From Mycolicibacterium bacteremicum (GTDB lineage Bacteria > Actinomycetota > Actinomycetes > Mycobacteriales > Mycobacteriaceae), in contig NZ_MVHJ01000024.1 in NCBI RefSeq assembly GCF_002086115.1, forward strand, positions 1-64,000: a DNA stretch of 64,000 nucleotides, written 5' to 3'. Shown one piece after another: positions 16,976-24,610 of this stretch. Both the position numbers and the translations under genes were made by a program. The notes beneath the pieces were generated by a model. The model worked only from the letters and a program-made list of their open reading frames with translations, ran no database searches and was not told the DNA's origin. Position 1 is the first letter of the stretch. Every line of letters starts with the position of its first letter.

Positions 16976-17370
16976 CTGTCACTTTTCTTTTTTGCGTTCG
17001 GTGGGCCAGACGATACCGCGGCGGAGGGGCCGGTTTCGTCACGCGTTTAGTCTCGCGCAGTAGTCCGACATTCCACTTCGCTCTCGTCGCCGCCATCTCG
17101 AAGCTCGCACTCTAAGGTGCCGCCGCGCGGCAAACCGGAGGGAGGCTTCGACGTTCCTTGAGTTACGCTCTTCTGCAGTTTCCCTGCCTTGCCTGGCCCT
17201 AGAGGCAGACAGTCACCCCAGCCCCTCGCCTACGGCTATCCCGACACCTCGTGGCTGATGCCGCGCTCGATTACCGTCGACGACTTCTGACCCCGCTGAA
17301 TGTTGGGGTCATCGCGGGTGCCGGGCCGGTAGGATCGACCTTTAGGTCGAGCCCGGAGGGAGGTGCCGCG
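16976..17370. other. 395-bp intergenic region with two inverted repeats
   Basis: It separates the leftward NACHT gene from the rightward VbhA/Fic pair. The left end next to the NACHT start is T-rich on the + strand. A dyad TGACCCC / GGGGTCA lies at 17288-17311 and a second at 17335-17350 beside the antitoxin start. An open frame from 17251 runs into the antitoxin but lacks a good ribosome site; I do not count the extra N terminus. No RNA gene recognised. Confidence 0.5.
17335..17350. promoter_or_regulatory. Inverted repeat at the promoter of the VbhA/Fic pair
   Basis: Perfect 7-bp arms TCGACCT and AGGTCGA around 2 bp. It overlaps the end of a TAGGAT -10-like hexamer (17330-17335) and lies just before the GGAGGGAGG ribosome site at 17354-17362. 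The position suits toxin-antitoxin autorepression. Confidence 0.5.
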
Positions 17371-17544
17371 ATGGAGCGCAACACACCGAAGAAAGTGGTG
17401 GTGTCGAGGGCTGCGGTCAAGAAGGCCGGGATGCGGGCCACAAAGGCCTCGGCCAAGCTGGAGGGGCGCGTCGTGCCGGCCAGTCACCGCCGATCGGCCG
17501 CAGTGCGGGCCTACCTCGCTAAGCAGCAGCCACCTAAGCGCTGA
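17371..17544 (+). CDS. VbhA-like antitoxin (class I Fic inhibitor)
   Basis: 57-aa basic protein directly before the Fic gene. It contains S27-A-K-L-E31-G32, which fits the inhibitory (S/T)xxxE(G/N) motif of antitoxins such as VbhA, whose Glu contacts the Fic active-site Arg and blocks ATP binding. A strong GGAGGGAGG ribosome site 8 bp upstream sets the ATG at 17371. Its TGA overlaps the Fic ATG by one base (TGATG), the coupling expected of an antitoxin-toxin pair. It is shorter than VbhA and lacks obvious DNA-binding features apart from its many Lys/Arg. Confidence 0.72.
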   Translation: MERNTPKKVVVSRAAVKKAGMRATKASAKLEGRVVPASHRRSAAVRAYLAKQQPPKR

Positions 17545-18176
17545 TGCCGCTGACGCCCGGATACGGCGAAACCCCGCTACCGCACGACGAACTCGACGCT
17601 CTGCTTCCTGACGTCATCGAGATCCTGGACAAGCCGATCACGCGCGCGGATGTTTACGACGTCGAACAGGGCATGCAGGACCAAGTGTTCGACGAGTTGA
17701 TGCCGTCGGCGCTCGACGGGTCGTTGCCGCTCGACGATCTACTCAGTGATCACTTCGTGCGCGATCTGCACACGCGACTGTTCAGGCCGATCTGGCAGTG
17801 GGCCGGCCAACCGAGACAGCTCGAAGGCAACATCGGCGTCGCGCCCGAGCAGATTGCGGTGGAGTTGCGCAACTCTCTCGGGACGATCGCCTGGCGCTGG
17901 GAACACACCAACGACTGGACGGCGCAGCAGCTGGGGATCGTCGTCCATGCCGAGACGGTACGCATTCACCCGTTCGTCGACGGAAATGGGCGCACCACAA
18001 GGCTGCTCGCAGACCTTGTGTTTGCCGCCGCCCAGAATCCTGCCGAGCAGCAGTACGACTGGGATCTCGACAAGCCGCAGTACATTGCGCTATTGCGCGA
18101 CTTCGATCAACACCGGGACGTGACAGATCTCGCCGCGTTCATCGCTGTGGAGCAGATCGAACAGCCTGAAGCATGA
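17544..18176 (+). CDS. Fic-domain protein (AMP transferase-type toxin)
   Basis: 210-aa Fic protein. The full catalytic motif HPFVDGNGRTTR is at residues 142-153 (His142, Asp146, Arg153), so AMPylation (or another nucleotidyl transfer) of a target protein is expected. I see no internal inhibitory (S/T)xxxE(G/N) motif, which fits inhibition in trans by the small protein encoded upstream. The N terminus (GYGETPLPHDELDALLP) resembles proteins named mobile mystery protein B, a Fic group common on mobile elements. The stop lies 28 bp from the convergent 399-aa gene. Confidence 0.88.
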   Translation: MPLTPGYGETPLPHDELDALLPDVIEILDKPITRADVYDVEQGMQDQVFDELMPSALDGSLPLDDLLSDHFVRDLHTRLFRPIWQWAGQPRQLEGNIGVAPEQIAVELRNSLGTIAWRWEHTNDWTAQQLGIVVHAETVRIHPFVDGNGRTTRLLADLVFAAAQNPAEQQYDWDLDKPQYIALLRDFDQHRDVTDLAAFIAVEQIEQPEA

Positions 18177-18204
18177 ATGACCTGTTGCACGGGTATTTGT
18201 GGAT

Positions 18205-19404
18205 TCAGGCAGGGGCCTGAGTGGATTCGGCATCCTTCTGTCGGGAGGTGCCGGCCCAGACTGCGTAGCGCGCCATCGGCCCGCGGAGGCGGTCAATGGC
18301 CACTTCGATGGCTGGCTTACTGAACAAGGTACGATCGAATCCCCTTTCGTCCGAGGGAAATCCACCGAGGATGGTCGGGGTGAGTTTGTAGGGGTCGGGC
18401 CGTCGGCCGCCGGTCATCTCGGGTGAGATACGACCGCGGCGACGTCCTTCCACGGTGTCATCGGTCGCGATGAGCCTGAATTCCGCAAGCTGGTGGATGG
18501 CCTCGTATGCCTCTGCGCTGAGCCCGAGATGCTTCTTGCGCACCGACTCGGCGAGGAAGATCTGGCGAGGGTGGTCAGCGGTGTGCGGTGTGCGGGGCAG
18601 CTTGCGGTCGGCAACGTGGCACACGGCCAGCAGCGTCGCCAACTCCGAAGGCGTAAGGATGAGGTGCCAACCGGTGGTGAAGAATTCGGTAGGCAGGCAG
18701 AGATGCTTGAGGTGGTTGGGCTCTCCGCTTGGCGGACGATAGCGGCGGCCGGATCCGTCTTCTCGGTTCAACGTGTGGTTGGTGTAGCGGTGGCCGGTCT
18801 CGCCAAGGTCAGCCAGTTCACATTTGTAGAGCGCATCCAGGGCTCGGTTGAACACGCGGCGCTGGTTGCGCCGGTCGACGCTGGGAAGGCCGATTAGCGA
18901 GGCCTCCGACGGAGCGTTGTCGATGTTGTAAACACTGTGCCGCCGCAGGGGTTCCGGCGGCGGGGTCGGGTTGTTGGCTGCACTGTGGGCGGCGCGCATC
19001 TGCTCGATAAAGAGCTTAGTGAGGTAGAGCCCAATGGCGTGCTGGTTCTTGCCCTTAAGCAGTCGAGTGAGCGGCGGGCGCGTGGTGATGTCTTCGCCGA
19101 GCTCGGCGTCCCAGGCGGGGCGGGCCGGGAGTCGGTAGATGAACTCGGAGCGGATGACGATGTAGTCCCGGTCGGGGTGAGCCAAGCCGGTGAGGCGCTG
19201 AGTGGCGCGGTTGATGGCGTCCTTGGTCACCGCCTCCTGCAGGAAGCTCAACCGGCGCTCACGTTCGGCTTGCAGCTTGTCGGTCGCCTTTCGCATGTAC
19301 TCCGACTCCCGTGACGGCGGTTTCTTGCCGTCGCGAGTACGGATGTCGAAGAACTCGGCGACGGCGCCGTTTTCGCCGGAAGGCAGTTCGGTCACATCAA
19401 CCAC
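18205..19404 (-). CDS. Unknown protein, possible winged-helix domain
   Basis: 399 aa, GTG start at 19404. No family recognised. The N-terminal third is hydrophilic and helical, and the middle contains Arg-rich segments. Residues about 240-310 (HLILTPSELATLLAVCHVAD ... SVRKKHLGLSAEAYEAIHQL) look like a helix-turn-helix or winged helix followed by a beta hairpin, as in some plasmid replication or regulatory proteins. It may be a replication-type protein of the inserted element, but nothing in the sequence proves it. It is convergent with the Fic gene and divergent from a small membrane-protein gene. Confidence 0.6.
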   Translation of the reverse strand: MVDVTELPSGENGAVAEFFDIRTRDGKKPPSRESEYMRKATDKLQAERERRLSFLQEAVTKDAINRATQRLTGLAHPDRDYIVIRSEFIYRLPARPAWDAELGEDITTRPPLTRLLKGKNQHAIGLYLTKLFIEQMRAAHSAANNPTPPPEPLRRHSVYNIDNAPSEASLIGLPSVDRRNQRRVFNRALDALYKCELADLGETGHRYTNHTLNREDGSGRRYRPPSGEPNHLKHLCLPTEFFTTGWHLILTPSELATLLAVCHVADRKLPRTPHTADHPRQIFLAESVRKKHLGLSAEAYEAIHQLAEFRLIATDDTVEGRRRGRISPEMTGGRRPDPYKLTPTILGGFPSDERGFDRTLFSKPAIEVAIDRLRGPMARYAVWAGTSRQKDAESTQAPA

Positions 19405-19602
19405 AATACAACAACAAGTACTGAGTTAGCAGGGACCGAGTTGGCGGAGCAACCGACACCATAAATGTTAAAGGTAGTTGACACTTGTCCCGCCACTATG
19501 GCCCCTTAGTCTCCGCCAAGTCGGTCCTTTTTCGTGGCTGCGCTGCACGGCAAACCTTGGAATCGTGCAGATCAGGACCACCACCGAGAGGATCCACACG
19601 AC

Positions 19603-19815
19603 ATGGCAAAGCAGCACCAGCCCGCGTCGGGCGATGACAACCCCAACCACGAGACGCGGTGGCGCCAGAGTGCCGGCGCCGTCGGACCGACAATCACCGG
19701 TGTCACCGCCGGAGCGACGGTGGGCTGGATCACCCGTGATCTCGGCCTAGGGGTCACCACGGCAGTCGCTGTGGTGAGCATCCTTCGCGATGTGTTCCCG
19801 CGGCCGCAGCGGTAA
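19603..19815 (+). CDS. Small membrane protein, unknown function
   Basis: 70 aa with a hydrophilic N terminus and one or two hydrophobic segments (GPTITGVTAGATVGWITR, LGVTTAVAVVSILRDVF). GAGAGGA at 19587-19593 supports the ATG at 19603. A TTGACA hexamer at 19478-19483 may be part of its promoter. It is the last gene before the composition changes near 19.91 kb and overlaps only the run-on end of the broken gene on the other strand. Confidence 0.5.
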   Translation: MAKQHQPASGDDNPNHETRWRQSAGAVGPTITGVTAGATVGWITRDLGLGVTTAVAVVSILRDVFPRPQR

Positions 19816-20233
19816 CCGGGCATGCGCCAGCACAGGAATCTTCCTTCCAACGGGCTCGCTGACTGCCTTTGGCAGGTATCGTTCTGTAAATAGCCGCGAA
19901 GTGTCCAAAGAAGACGACGAGTTCACGCAGCGCCCAGGTGCTCTGCCGGTCCGGGACTGCGATGACACCGGGCTCATAGTGCGCCGCGGTGGCCCCGCGC
20001 CGCGCCCGCACCGCACACGCCCCGGCGGCCGGCCAGCGCTGCCGCACCGCGGGCAGGGCGAGGACATCCTCGACGTAGCGGCGCACCGCGTCCACCGAAC
20101 CGAACCGCGCCTCCGGGGGCAGGGTCAGCGCGGTGCCGAAGAAGTCGAGGGAGCCTCGGCCGTCGGTCCGGTCGAACAGCGTGCGCACGAAATCCTCGGC
20201 GGCATAGACCTTCGCCCGCTGAGAATCGCGCAT
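19754..20233 (-). pseudogene. 5' part of a TIGR04338-type (putative metallohydrolase) gene, truncated
   Basis: The first ~107 codons (MRDSQRAKVYAAEDFV ... FGTALTLPPEARFGSV ... AHYEPGVIAVPD ... WALRELVV) resemble the mycobacterium-specific TIGR04338 family. In intact members, as I recall them, ALRELVV leads straight into a HExxH zinc motif. Here it changes to FFGHFAAIYR and then unrelated sequence until a stop at 19754, so the catalytic half is missing. The start ATG overlaps the DUF2786 stop (ATGA, 20233-20236). The break at about 19912-19918 coincides with a switch to AT-richer DNA, pointing to an insertion or deletion end. Confidence 0.7.
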
Positions 20234-20982
20234 CAACGCTCCAGTCTGGCCCGCGCTCCGGACAACTCCTGGGCGGGCCCCAGCCGAGCCCGGCGCCCCG
20301 CGCGGTCCCCGGCCCGGCGGGCCTCCGACGAGTACCCGGCCGTCGCGCTGCTGGCCCGCCAGGTGCCCCGCGCCGCCGAGGCCCGCTTGTAGAACGATGT
20401 CAGCTCGAGGTCTTTGTTCCGCAAGGCCAGCGCGGTGCCGGGGGCGCGATCGGAGCCCTCGGTCGCCGAGCGCCGGGCCTCCTCCCGCGCCTCGGACAGC
20501 CGCTGGCCCACCCGCGCGCCGAAGGCCAGCTGGAAGTTGATGCGGGCGGTGATGGTCGGCGTCGGCTTGTGGGCGCCGGTGGCCAGATACTCCTTGGACG
20601 CCCGCACCATCTGCATGACCAGACTGGAATACAGGGCGTGGCTGGCGTCGATGTCCTCGGGGAAGCCGTAGGCGTAGACGAACGTGGAATTCGATGCCAC
20701 ATCGCATTTCACGTCGTTGGCCAGCGCGATCACCACGAACAGCTGCACGTAGGTGCGCAGCCCGCGGGTGCCGGGATCACCGATGCTGATGGTGCGTTGT
20801 GCCGGTGCCTGGGCGGCGGTGCGTTGCGCCGAGTGCGCGCGGGCCACCGCCAGGTCGATGGATGTGGCGGTGGCCAGACGTTGCGCCGCGGACAGGAACG
20901 CCTCGGCCTCGTGCTCGTTGTCGGTACCCTCGGCCTGCCGCAGCAGGGCCGCGATGCGGGTCAGCATCTTGTCGTTGCTCAT
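20233..20982 (-). CDS. DUF2786 domain protein
   Basis: 249 aa. The N-terminal 45 residues carry the DUF2786 pattern (LTRIAALLRQAEGTDNEHEA, EAFLSAAQRLATATSIDL). The middle resembles the extended actinobacterial form (RTYVQLFVVIALANDVKC, FVYAYGFPEDIDASHALYSS) and the C-terminal 70 residues are Arg/Ala rich. Biochemical function is unknown. It is translationally coupled to the truncated TIGR04338-type gene, a pairing I recall from other mycobacteria, so the insertion seems to have broken a conserved two-gene unit. Confidence 0.82.
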   Translation of the reverse strand: MSNDKMLTRIAALLRQAEGTDNEHEAEAFLSAAQRLATATSIDLAVARAHSAQRTAAQAPAQRTISIGDPGTRGLRTYVQLFVVIALANDVKCDVASNSTFVYAYGFPEDIDASHALYSSLVMQMVRASKEYLATGAHKPTPTITARINFQLAFGARVGQRLSEAREEARRSATEGSDRAPGTALALRNKDLELTSFYKRASAARGTWRASSATAGYSSEARRAGDRAGRRARLGPAQELSGARARLER

Positions 20983-21049
20983 GCGATCACGCTAGGAACC
21001 CGGCCCGACAAGTTCGCGCCGCGCGACGGCATTGTGCACAGGTGCTCGG

Positions 21050-22102
21050 TCATCGGCTGACGAAGGTGTCCAGGGCGGCGATCAGTTGCGGGGACAGCGG
21101 ATCCTGCTTGGCGTAGTTGGCGACGTTGTCGGTGGGGTCGTCGCGCAGCACGTGGTTGACGCCGTCGAGTTCGACCACCGTCAGCGCGGTACGGCGCAGT
21201 GCATCGACCAGTGGGCGCACCGATGCGCACGGGGCCTGGCCATCGGAATCCGAACAGGTGACCAGCACCCGCGTCGCGGTGGGCACCTTGGCGGCCAGTG
21301 CCAGCGGGTCGATCGAGTCGGCCTCGACGACGGCTTTCACGTTGCCCGGGTTGAGGATTGCGCCCAACCCGTCGGGCAACTGCGCCGGGGCGGTGCCCCG
21401 GGTGCGGGCCTCGTCGACGGCGGCGTTCCAGGCATCGAGGGTCTGCTGTGCCTGTTCGGGTGTCTTGGCCCCGGCGGTCCGGGCGGCGGCGACATCGGTG
21501 CGCACCCGGGCGCTCACGATGTCCAGGTACCGGCCGGGCAGCGGCTGAAAGAGTCCGAGCGCGTGAATCTTCGGCGCATCGGGCTCGATATCGTCGGCCA
21601 GGGTCATGGCGTGCACGGTGCCCTCGCCGAGCGCGTACACCGAGATCCGCTCGGCGTCGGTGCCGGGCCGGCCCGCGAGGTAGCGCACCGCGGCCCGCGC
21701 CCCGGCCGTGTAGGCGGCGCTGCCGACGTCGGCCGGATTGGTGGCGTAGGGACCCAGGCCGGTCTTGCCGGTGCCCACCTTGTCGTAGCGCAGCGATGCG
21801 ATTCCCTTGCCGGACAGGTACTCGGCGAGTTGACGAATGTTGCCGACCGGCCCGGCGACCGCGTTGTCACCATTGCGGTCGGTGGCACCGCTCTCGGAGA
21901 TCAGCAGGGCGGCGGGCCCGGTGTCGTCGCCATGGTGGCGGTAGGTGCCGTGGATGGTCAGCCCCGCCGAATCGGTGAACGAGACCTCGTCCTCGACCCA
22001 GCCCTGCTGGCCGCCCTGCCCGCCGGGTTCACCGGAGGAGCACCCGGCCACCAGCAGTGTCACCGCGAGCAGCGAAACCATGATCCGGACAACGCTTTTC
22101 AC
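21050..22102 (-). CDS. Alpha/beta-hydrolase lipoprotein
   Basis: 350-aa exported lipoprotein: short signal peptide with lipobox LLVAGC, then an alpha/beta-hydrolase domain (GPAALLISESGATDRNGDN, GIASLRYDKVGTGKT, and a C-terminal VNHVLRDD likely holding the catalytic His). The nucleophile elbow reads YALGEGTVHA, so the usual Ser is Glu; either the enzyme is inactive or the elbow is elsewhere. The GTG at 22102 overlaps the lipase stop by 4 bp, giving a two-gene operon with it. An esterase-like role in lipid turnover is likely but not certain. Confidence 0.75.
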   Translation of the reverse strand: MKSVVRIMVSLLAVTLLVAGCSSGEPGGQGGQQGWVEDEVSFTDSAGLTIHGTYRHHGDDTGPAALLISESGATDRNGDNAVAGPVGNIRQLAEYLSGKGIASLRYDKVGTGKTGLGPYATNPADVGSAAYTAGARAAVRYLAGRPGTDAERISVYALGEGTVHAMTLADDIEPDAPKIHALGLFQPLPGRYLDIVSARVRTDVAAARTAGAKTPEQAQQTLDAWNAAVDEARTRGTAPAQLPDGLGAILNPGNVKAVVEADSIDPLALAAKVPTATRVLVTCSDSDGQAPCASVRPLVDALRRTALTVVELDGVNHVLRDDPTDNVANYAKQDPLSPQLIAALDTFVSR

Positions 22103-22938
22103 AGTCGGGTCGCGATCCACGTCGTGACATCGTCGAGTACCACCGCGCGTTCGGGTTCGTTGAACACCTCGTGGTAGAGCTCGGGGTACACCTTGAGGTT
22201 GACATCGGCGGATCCCACACAGTCGACCAGGCGCTGCGAACCGGCCACCGGGATCAGCTTGTCCTGGCCGCCGTGCACCACCAGCAGTGGCGCGGTCAGC
22301 GCGGCGGCCCGCTGCGGCATGGTCTGGCCGACCCCGATGAGTGCCTTGGCCACACCGGCCGGCAGCTTGCCGTGGTGCACCAGCGGATCGGCCTCGTAGG
22401 CCGCCACCACATCGGGGTCGCGCGAGACCGCGTCGGCGGGCAGATTCTCCACCGGCAGGCCGGGCAGCAGGCTTCCGAGCACCTTGGCGACCCCGATCAT
22501 CACCGACGACACCGCGTCCTGGGCGTAGACGGCGGGACCGGACAACACCATGGCGGCGTAATCGTCGGGGTGCTCGACGCCGTAGGTGAAGACCACGCCA
22601 CCACCCATGCTGTGCCCCAACACGACCCGCTTGAGCTCCGGGTGCGCCGCGGTCGCCAGACCGACGAGGTGGTGGAAGTCGGCGGTGTACTCGCCGATGT
22701 TCTTCAGGTAGACGCGCCTGCCGCCGGATCGCCCGTGCCCGCGCAGGTCCAGCGCGTAGGTGAGCAGCCCGGCCTCGCCGAAACGCTGCGCGACGTGGTC
22801 GTAGCGGCGGGCATGCTCGGCGTAACCGTGACAGATCAGTACGACCCCGGTGGGGTCGGTGTCGGGCGTCCACACGTCGTAGACGATGGGCACTCCTGAG
22901 ACGCCGTCGAAGGTGCGTTCACTGCGGGTGTTGGCCAC
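22099..22938 (-). CDS. Monoacylglycerol lipase (Rv0183-like)
   Basis: 279-aa alpha/beta hydrolase closely resembling M. tuberculosis Rv0183, which releases fatty acids from monoglycerides. The HGYAEHARRY oxyanion segment, GHSMGGG nucleophile elbow (Ser112), a Asp in VVHGGQDKLIP and His in LYHEVFNEPER complete the triad. It starts with GTG at 22938, 66 bp from the divergent sigG gene, the same neighbour as in M. tuberculosis. The coupled lipoprotein gene follows. Products could feed the Mce1 fatty-acid system in the same region, though that is inference. Confidence 0.9.
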   Translation of the reverse strand: MANTRSERTFDGVSGVPIVYDVWTPDTDPTGVVLICHGYAEHARRYDHVAQRFGEAGLLTYALDLRGHGRSGGRRVYLKNIGEYTADFHHLVGLATAAHPELKRVVLGHSMGGGVVFTYGVEHPDDYAAMVLSGPAVYAQDAVSSVMIGVAKVLGSLLPGLPVENLPADAVSRDPDVVAAYEADPLVHHGKLPAGVAKALIGVGQTMPQRAAALTAPLLVVHGGQDKLIPVAGSQRLVDCVGSADVNLKVYPELYHEVFNEPERAVVLDDVTTWIATRL

Positions 22939-23004
22939 ACCGAAAGCCTATCGGCAGCCGTTGTCGGGTCCCGCTTGTCGGGGCGGCTCGGTAAGCTCGT
23001 CGGC

Positions 23005-23997
23005 GTGACCGTCCTCACAGCGGTAGACGACAGATTCGATTCCAAGGATGCCTTCCTCGCCGATGCCCAGCGGTATCGGCGAGAACTGCTGGCACACTGC
23101 TACCGGATGACCGGTTCGGCGCACGACGCCGAGGATCTGGTGCAGGAAACCTTCCTGCGCGCCTGGAAGTCCTATGACCGGTTCGAGGGCAAATCCTCGG
23201 TGCGCACCTGGCTGTACCGGATCGCGACGAACACCTGCCTGACCGCGCTCGACGGAAAGCAACGCCGGCCGCTGCCGTCGGGACTGGGCACCCAGAGTTC
23301 CGATCCGCACGCCGATATCTACGAGCGCCACGAGGTGCCCTGGTTGGAGCCGCTGCCGGACGCCGACGATCCCGCCGACCCACAGACCGTGGTGGGCACC
23401 CGCGAATCGGTGCGGTTGGCATTCGTCGCGGCCCTGCAGCACCTCTCGCCACGGCAACGCGCGGTGCTGGTGTTGCGCGATGTGCTGCAGTGGCGCGCGG
23501 CCGAGGTCGCCGACGCCGTGGGCTCGTCGACCGCCGCGGTCAACAGCCTGTTGCAGCGCGCGCGTGCCCAGCTCGACGCGGTCGGCCCCAGCGAGGATCA
23601 GCAGCTGCAGCCGCCGGAGTCCCCGGAGGCCCGGGAGCTGTTGACCCGCTACATCTCGGCGTTCGAGGCATACGACATCGACAAGCTGGAGAAGTTGTTC
23701 ACCGACGACGCCATCTGGGAGATGCCGCCGTTCGACAGCTGGTACGTCGGGCCTGCCGCGATCGGCGCGCTGTCCCGGGACAAGTGCCCCGCCGAGCGGG
23801 CCGGGGACATGCGGCTGGTGCCCACGACCGCGAACGGACAGACCGCGGCCGGTATGTACCTGCGCAATCCCGCCACCGGTGTGCACGAAGCCTTCCAGCT
23901 GCATGTCATGGATGTGACCGCCGCCGGGATCACGCACGTGGTCGCGTTCCTGGACACCTCGCTGTTCGAGAAGTTCGGGTTACCCGCGGCCCTCTGA
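23005..23997 (+). CDS. sigG: ECF RNA polymerase sigma factor SigG
   Basis: 330 aa. Sigma region 2 (LAHCYRMTGSAHDAEDLVQE, FLRAWKSYDRFEG) and region 4 (LSPRQRAVLVLRDVLQWRAA, EVADAVGSSTAAVNSLLQRA) are followed by a SnoaL-like C-terminal domain (about residues 205-325, FEAYDIDKLEKLFTDDAIWE). This is the SigG/SigJ type of ECF factor regulated through its own C-terminal domain rather than by a classical anti-sigma. The GTG at 23005 gives MTVLTAVDDRFDS; an ATG is not available nearby. It is divergent from the Rv0183-like lipase as in M. tuberculosis (Rv0182c). The 3' end overlaps the convergent VOC gene by 18 bp. Confidence 0.9.
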   Translation: MTVLTAVDDRFDSKDAFLADAQRYRRELLAHCYRMTGSAHDAEDLVQETFLRAWKSYDRFEGKSSVRTWLYRIATNTCLTALDGKQRRPLPSGLGTQSSDPHADIYERHEVPWLEPLPDADDPADPQTVVGTRESVRLAFVAALQHLSPRQRAVLVLRDVLQWRAAEVADAVGSSTAAVNSLLQRARAQLDAVGPSEDQQLQPPESPEARELLTRYISAFEAYDIDKLEKLFTDDAIWEMPPFDSWYVGPAAIGALSRDKCPAERAGDMRLVPTTANGQTAAGMYLRNPATGVHEAFQLHVMDVTAAGITHVVAFLDTSLFEKFGLPAAL

Positions 23998-24480
23998 CCG
24001 GTGGGCGGCCTGCAACGCCGCGATATCGAACTTGCCGACCGTCGCCATGACGGCGGCGTTCAGTCGTTTGTTGGCCGCATCGTCACCGTCGGCGAGCATG
24101 TCGTAGTACTCGGTCGGGGTGAGCTGCCAGGACAGTCCGTACCTGTCCTTGAGCCAGCCGCAGGGCTGTTCCTGGCCGCCGTCGACCAGTGCGGCCCACA
24201 GCCGGTCCAGCTCGTCCTGACCGGTGACGCGCACCTCCAGCGAGACCGCCTCGGAGAAGGTGAAGTGCGGGCCGCCGTTGATGCCGACGAACGTCTGTCC
24301 GTCGAGTTCGAACTCGACGACCACGGGGACGTTGTTCGGCCCCGGCGCGTCCGGACTGGCGGCCTGGGTCCGGATGATCCGGCCGTTACCGCCGAAGGCG
24401 GCGATGTAGTGCTCGGCCGCCTCCTCGGCCTCGGTGTCGAACCACAGGTTGGGAACGATGCGTGCGCTGATCTGAGTCAT
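23980..24480 (-). CDS. VOC-superfamily (PhnB/glyoxalase-like) protein
   Basis: 166-aa protein of the PhnB-like VOC group. It has the family signature start (IVPNLWFDTEAEEAAEHYIA), GINGGPHFTFSEAVSLEV and GWLKDRYGLSWQLTP. The function in this family is unassigned; members are often misnamed 3-demethylubiquinone methyltransferase. The catalytic metal pattern is incomplete. The C terminus carries a short extra helix (LNAAVMATVGKFDIAALQAA) common in actinobacterial versions. It is convergent with sigG, sharing 18 bp. Confidence 0.85.
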   Translation of the reverse strand: MTQISARIVPNLWFDTEAEEAAEHYIAAFGGNGRIIRTQAASPDAPGPNNVPVVVEFELDGQTFVGINGGPHFTFSEAVSLEVRVTGQDELDRLWAALVDGGQEQPCGWLKDRYGLSWQLTPTEYYDMLADGDDAANKRLNAAVMATVGKFDIAALQAAHRSEGRG

Positions 24481-24610
24481 GCCGGTACTGACCGCCCCAC
24501 CTGCCGCAACTCATCGCCGGGGCGGCCATGACGAAGCGATGAAGCACGTGAATTAGCACGTCAGAGTGCAGTACGGCCGATTTTTGCAACGTGTTCTATT
24601 ATCGCTACCC

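Noticed and set aside
17251..17370. N-terminal extension of the VbhA-like protein from an ATG at 17251
   Set aside because: It would place the inverted repeat and the strong GGAGGGAGG site inside the gene; translation of the extension has no conserved features.
21050..22873. Single 607-codon frame spanning the lipoprotein and the upstream lipase region
   Set aside because: The upstream part overlaps the monoacylglycerol lipase in another frame and is Arg-rich noise; the real gene starts with GTG at 22102 before a signal peptide.
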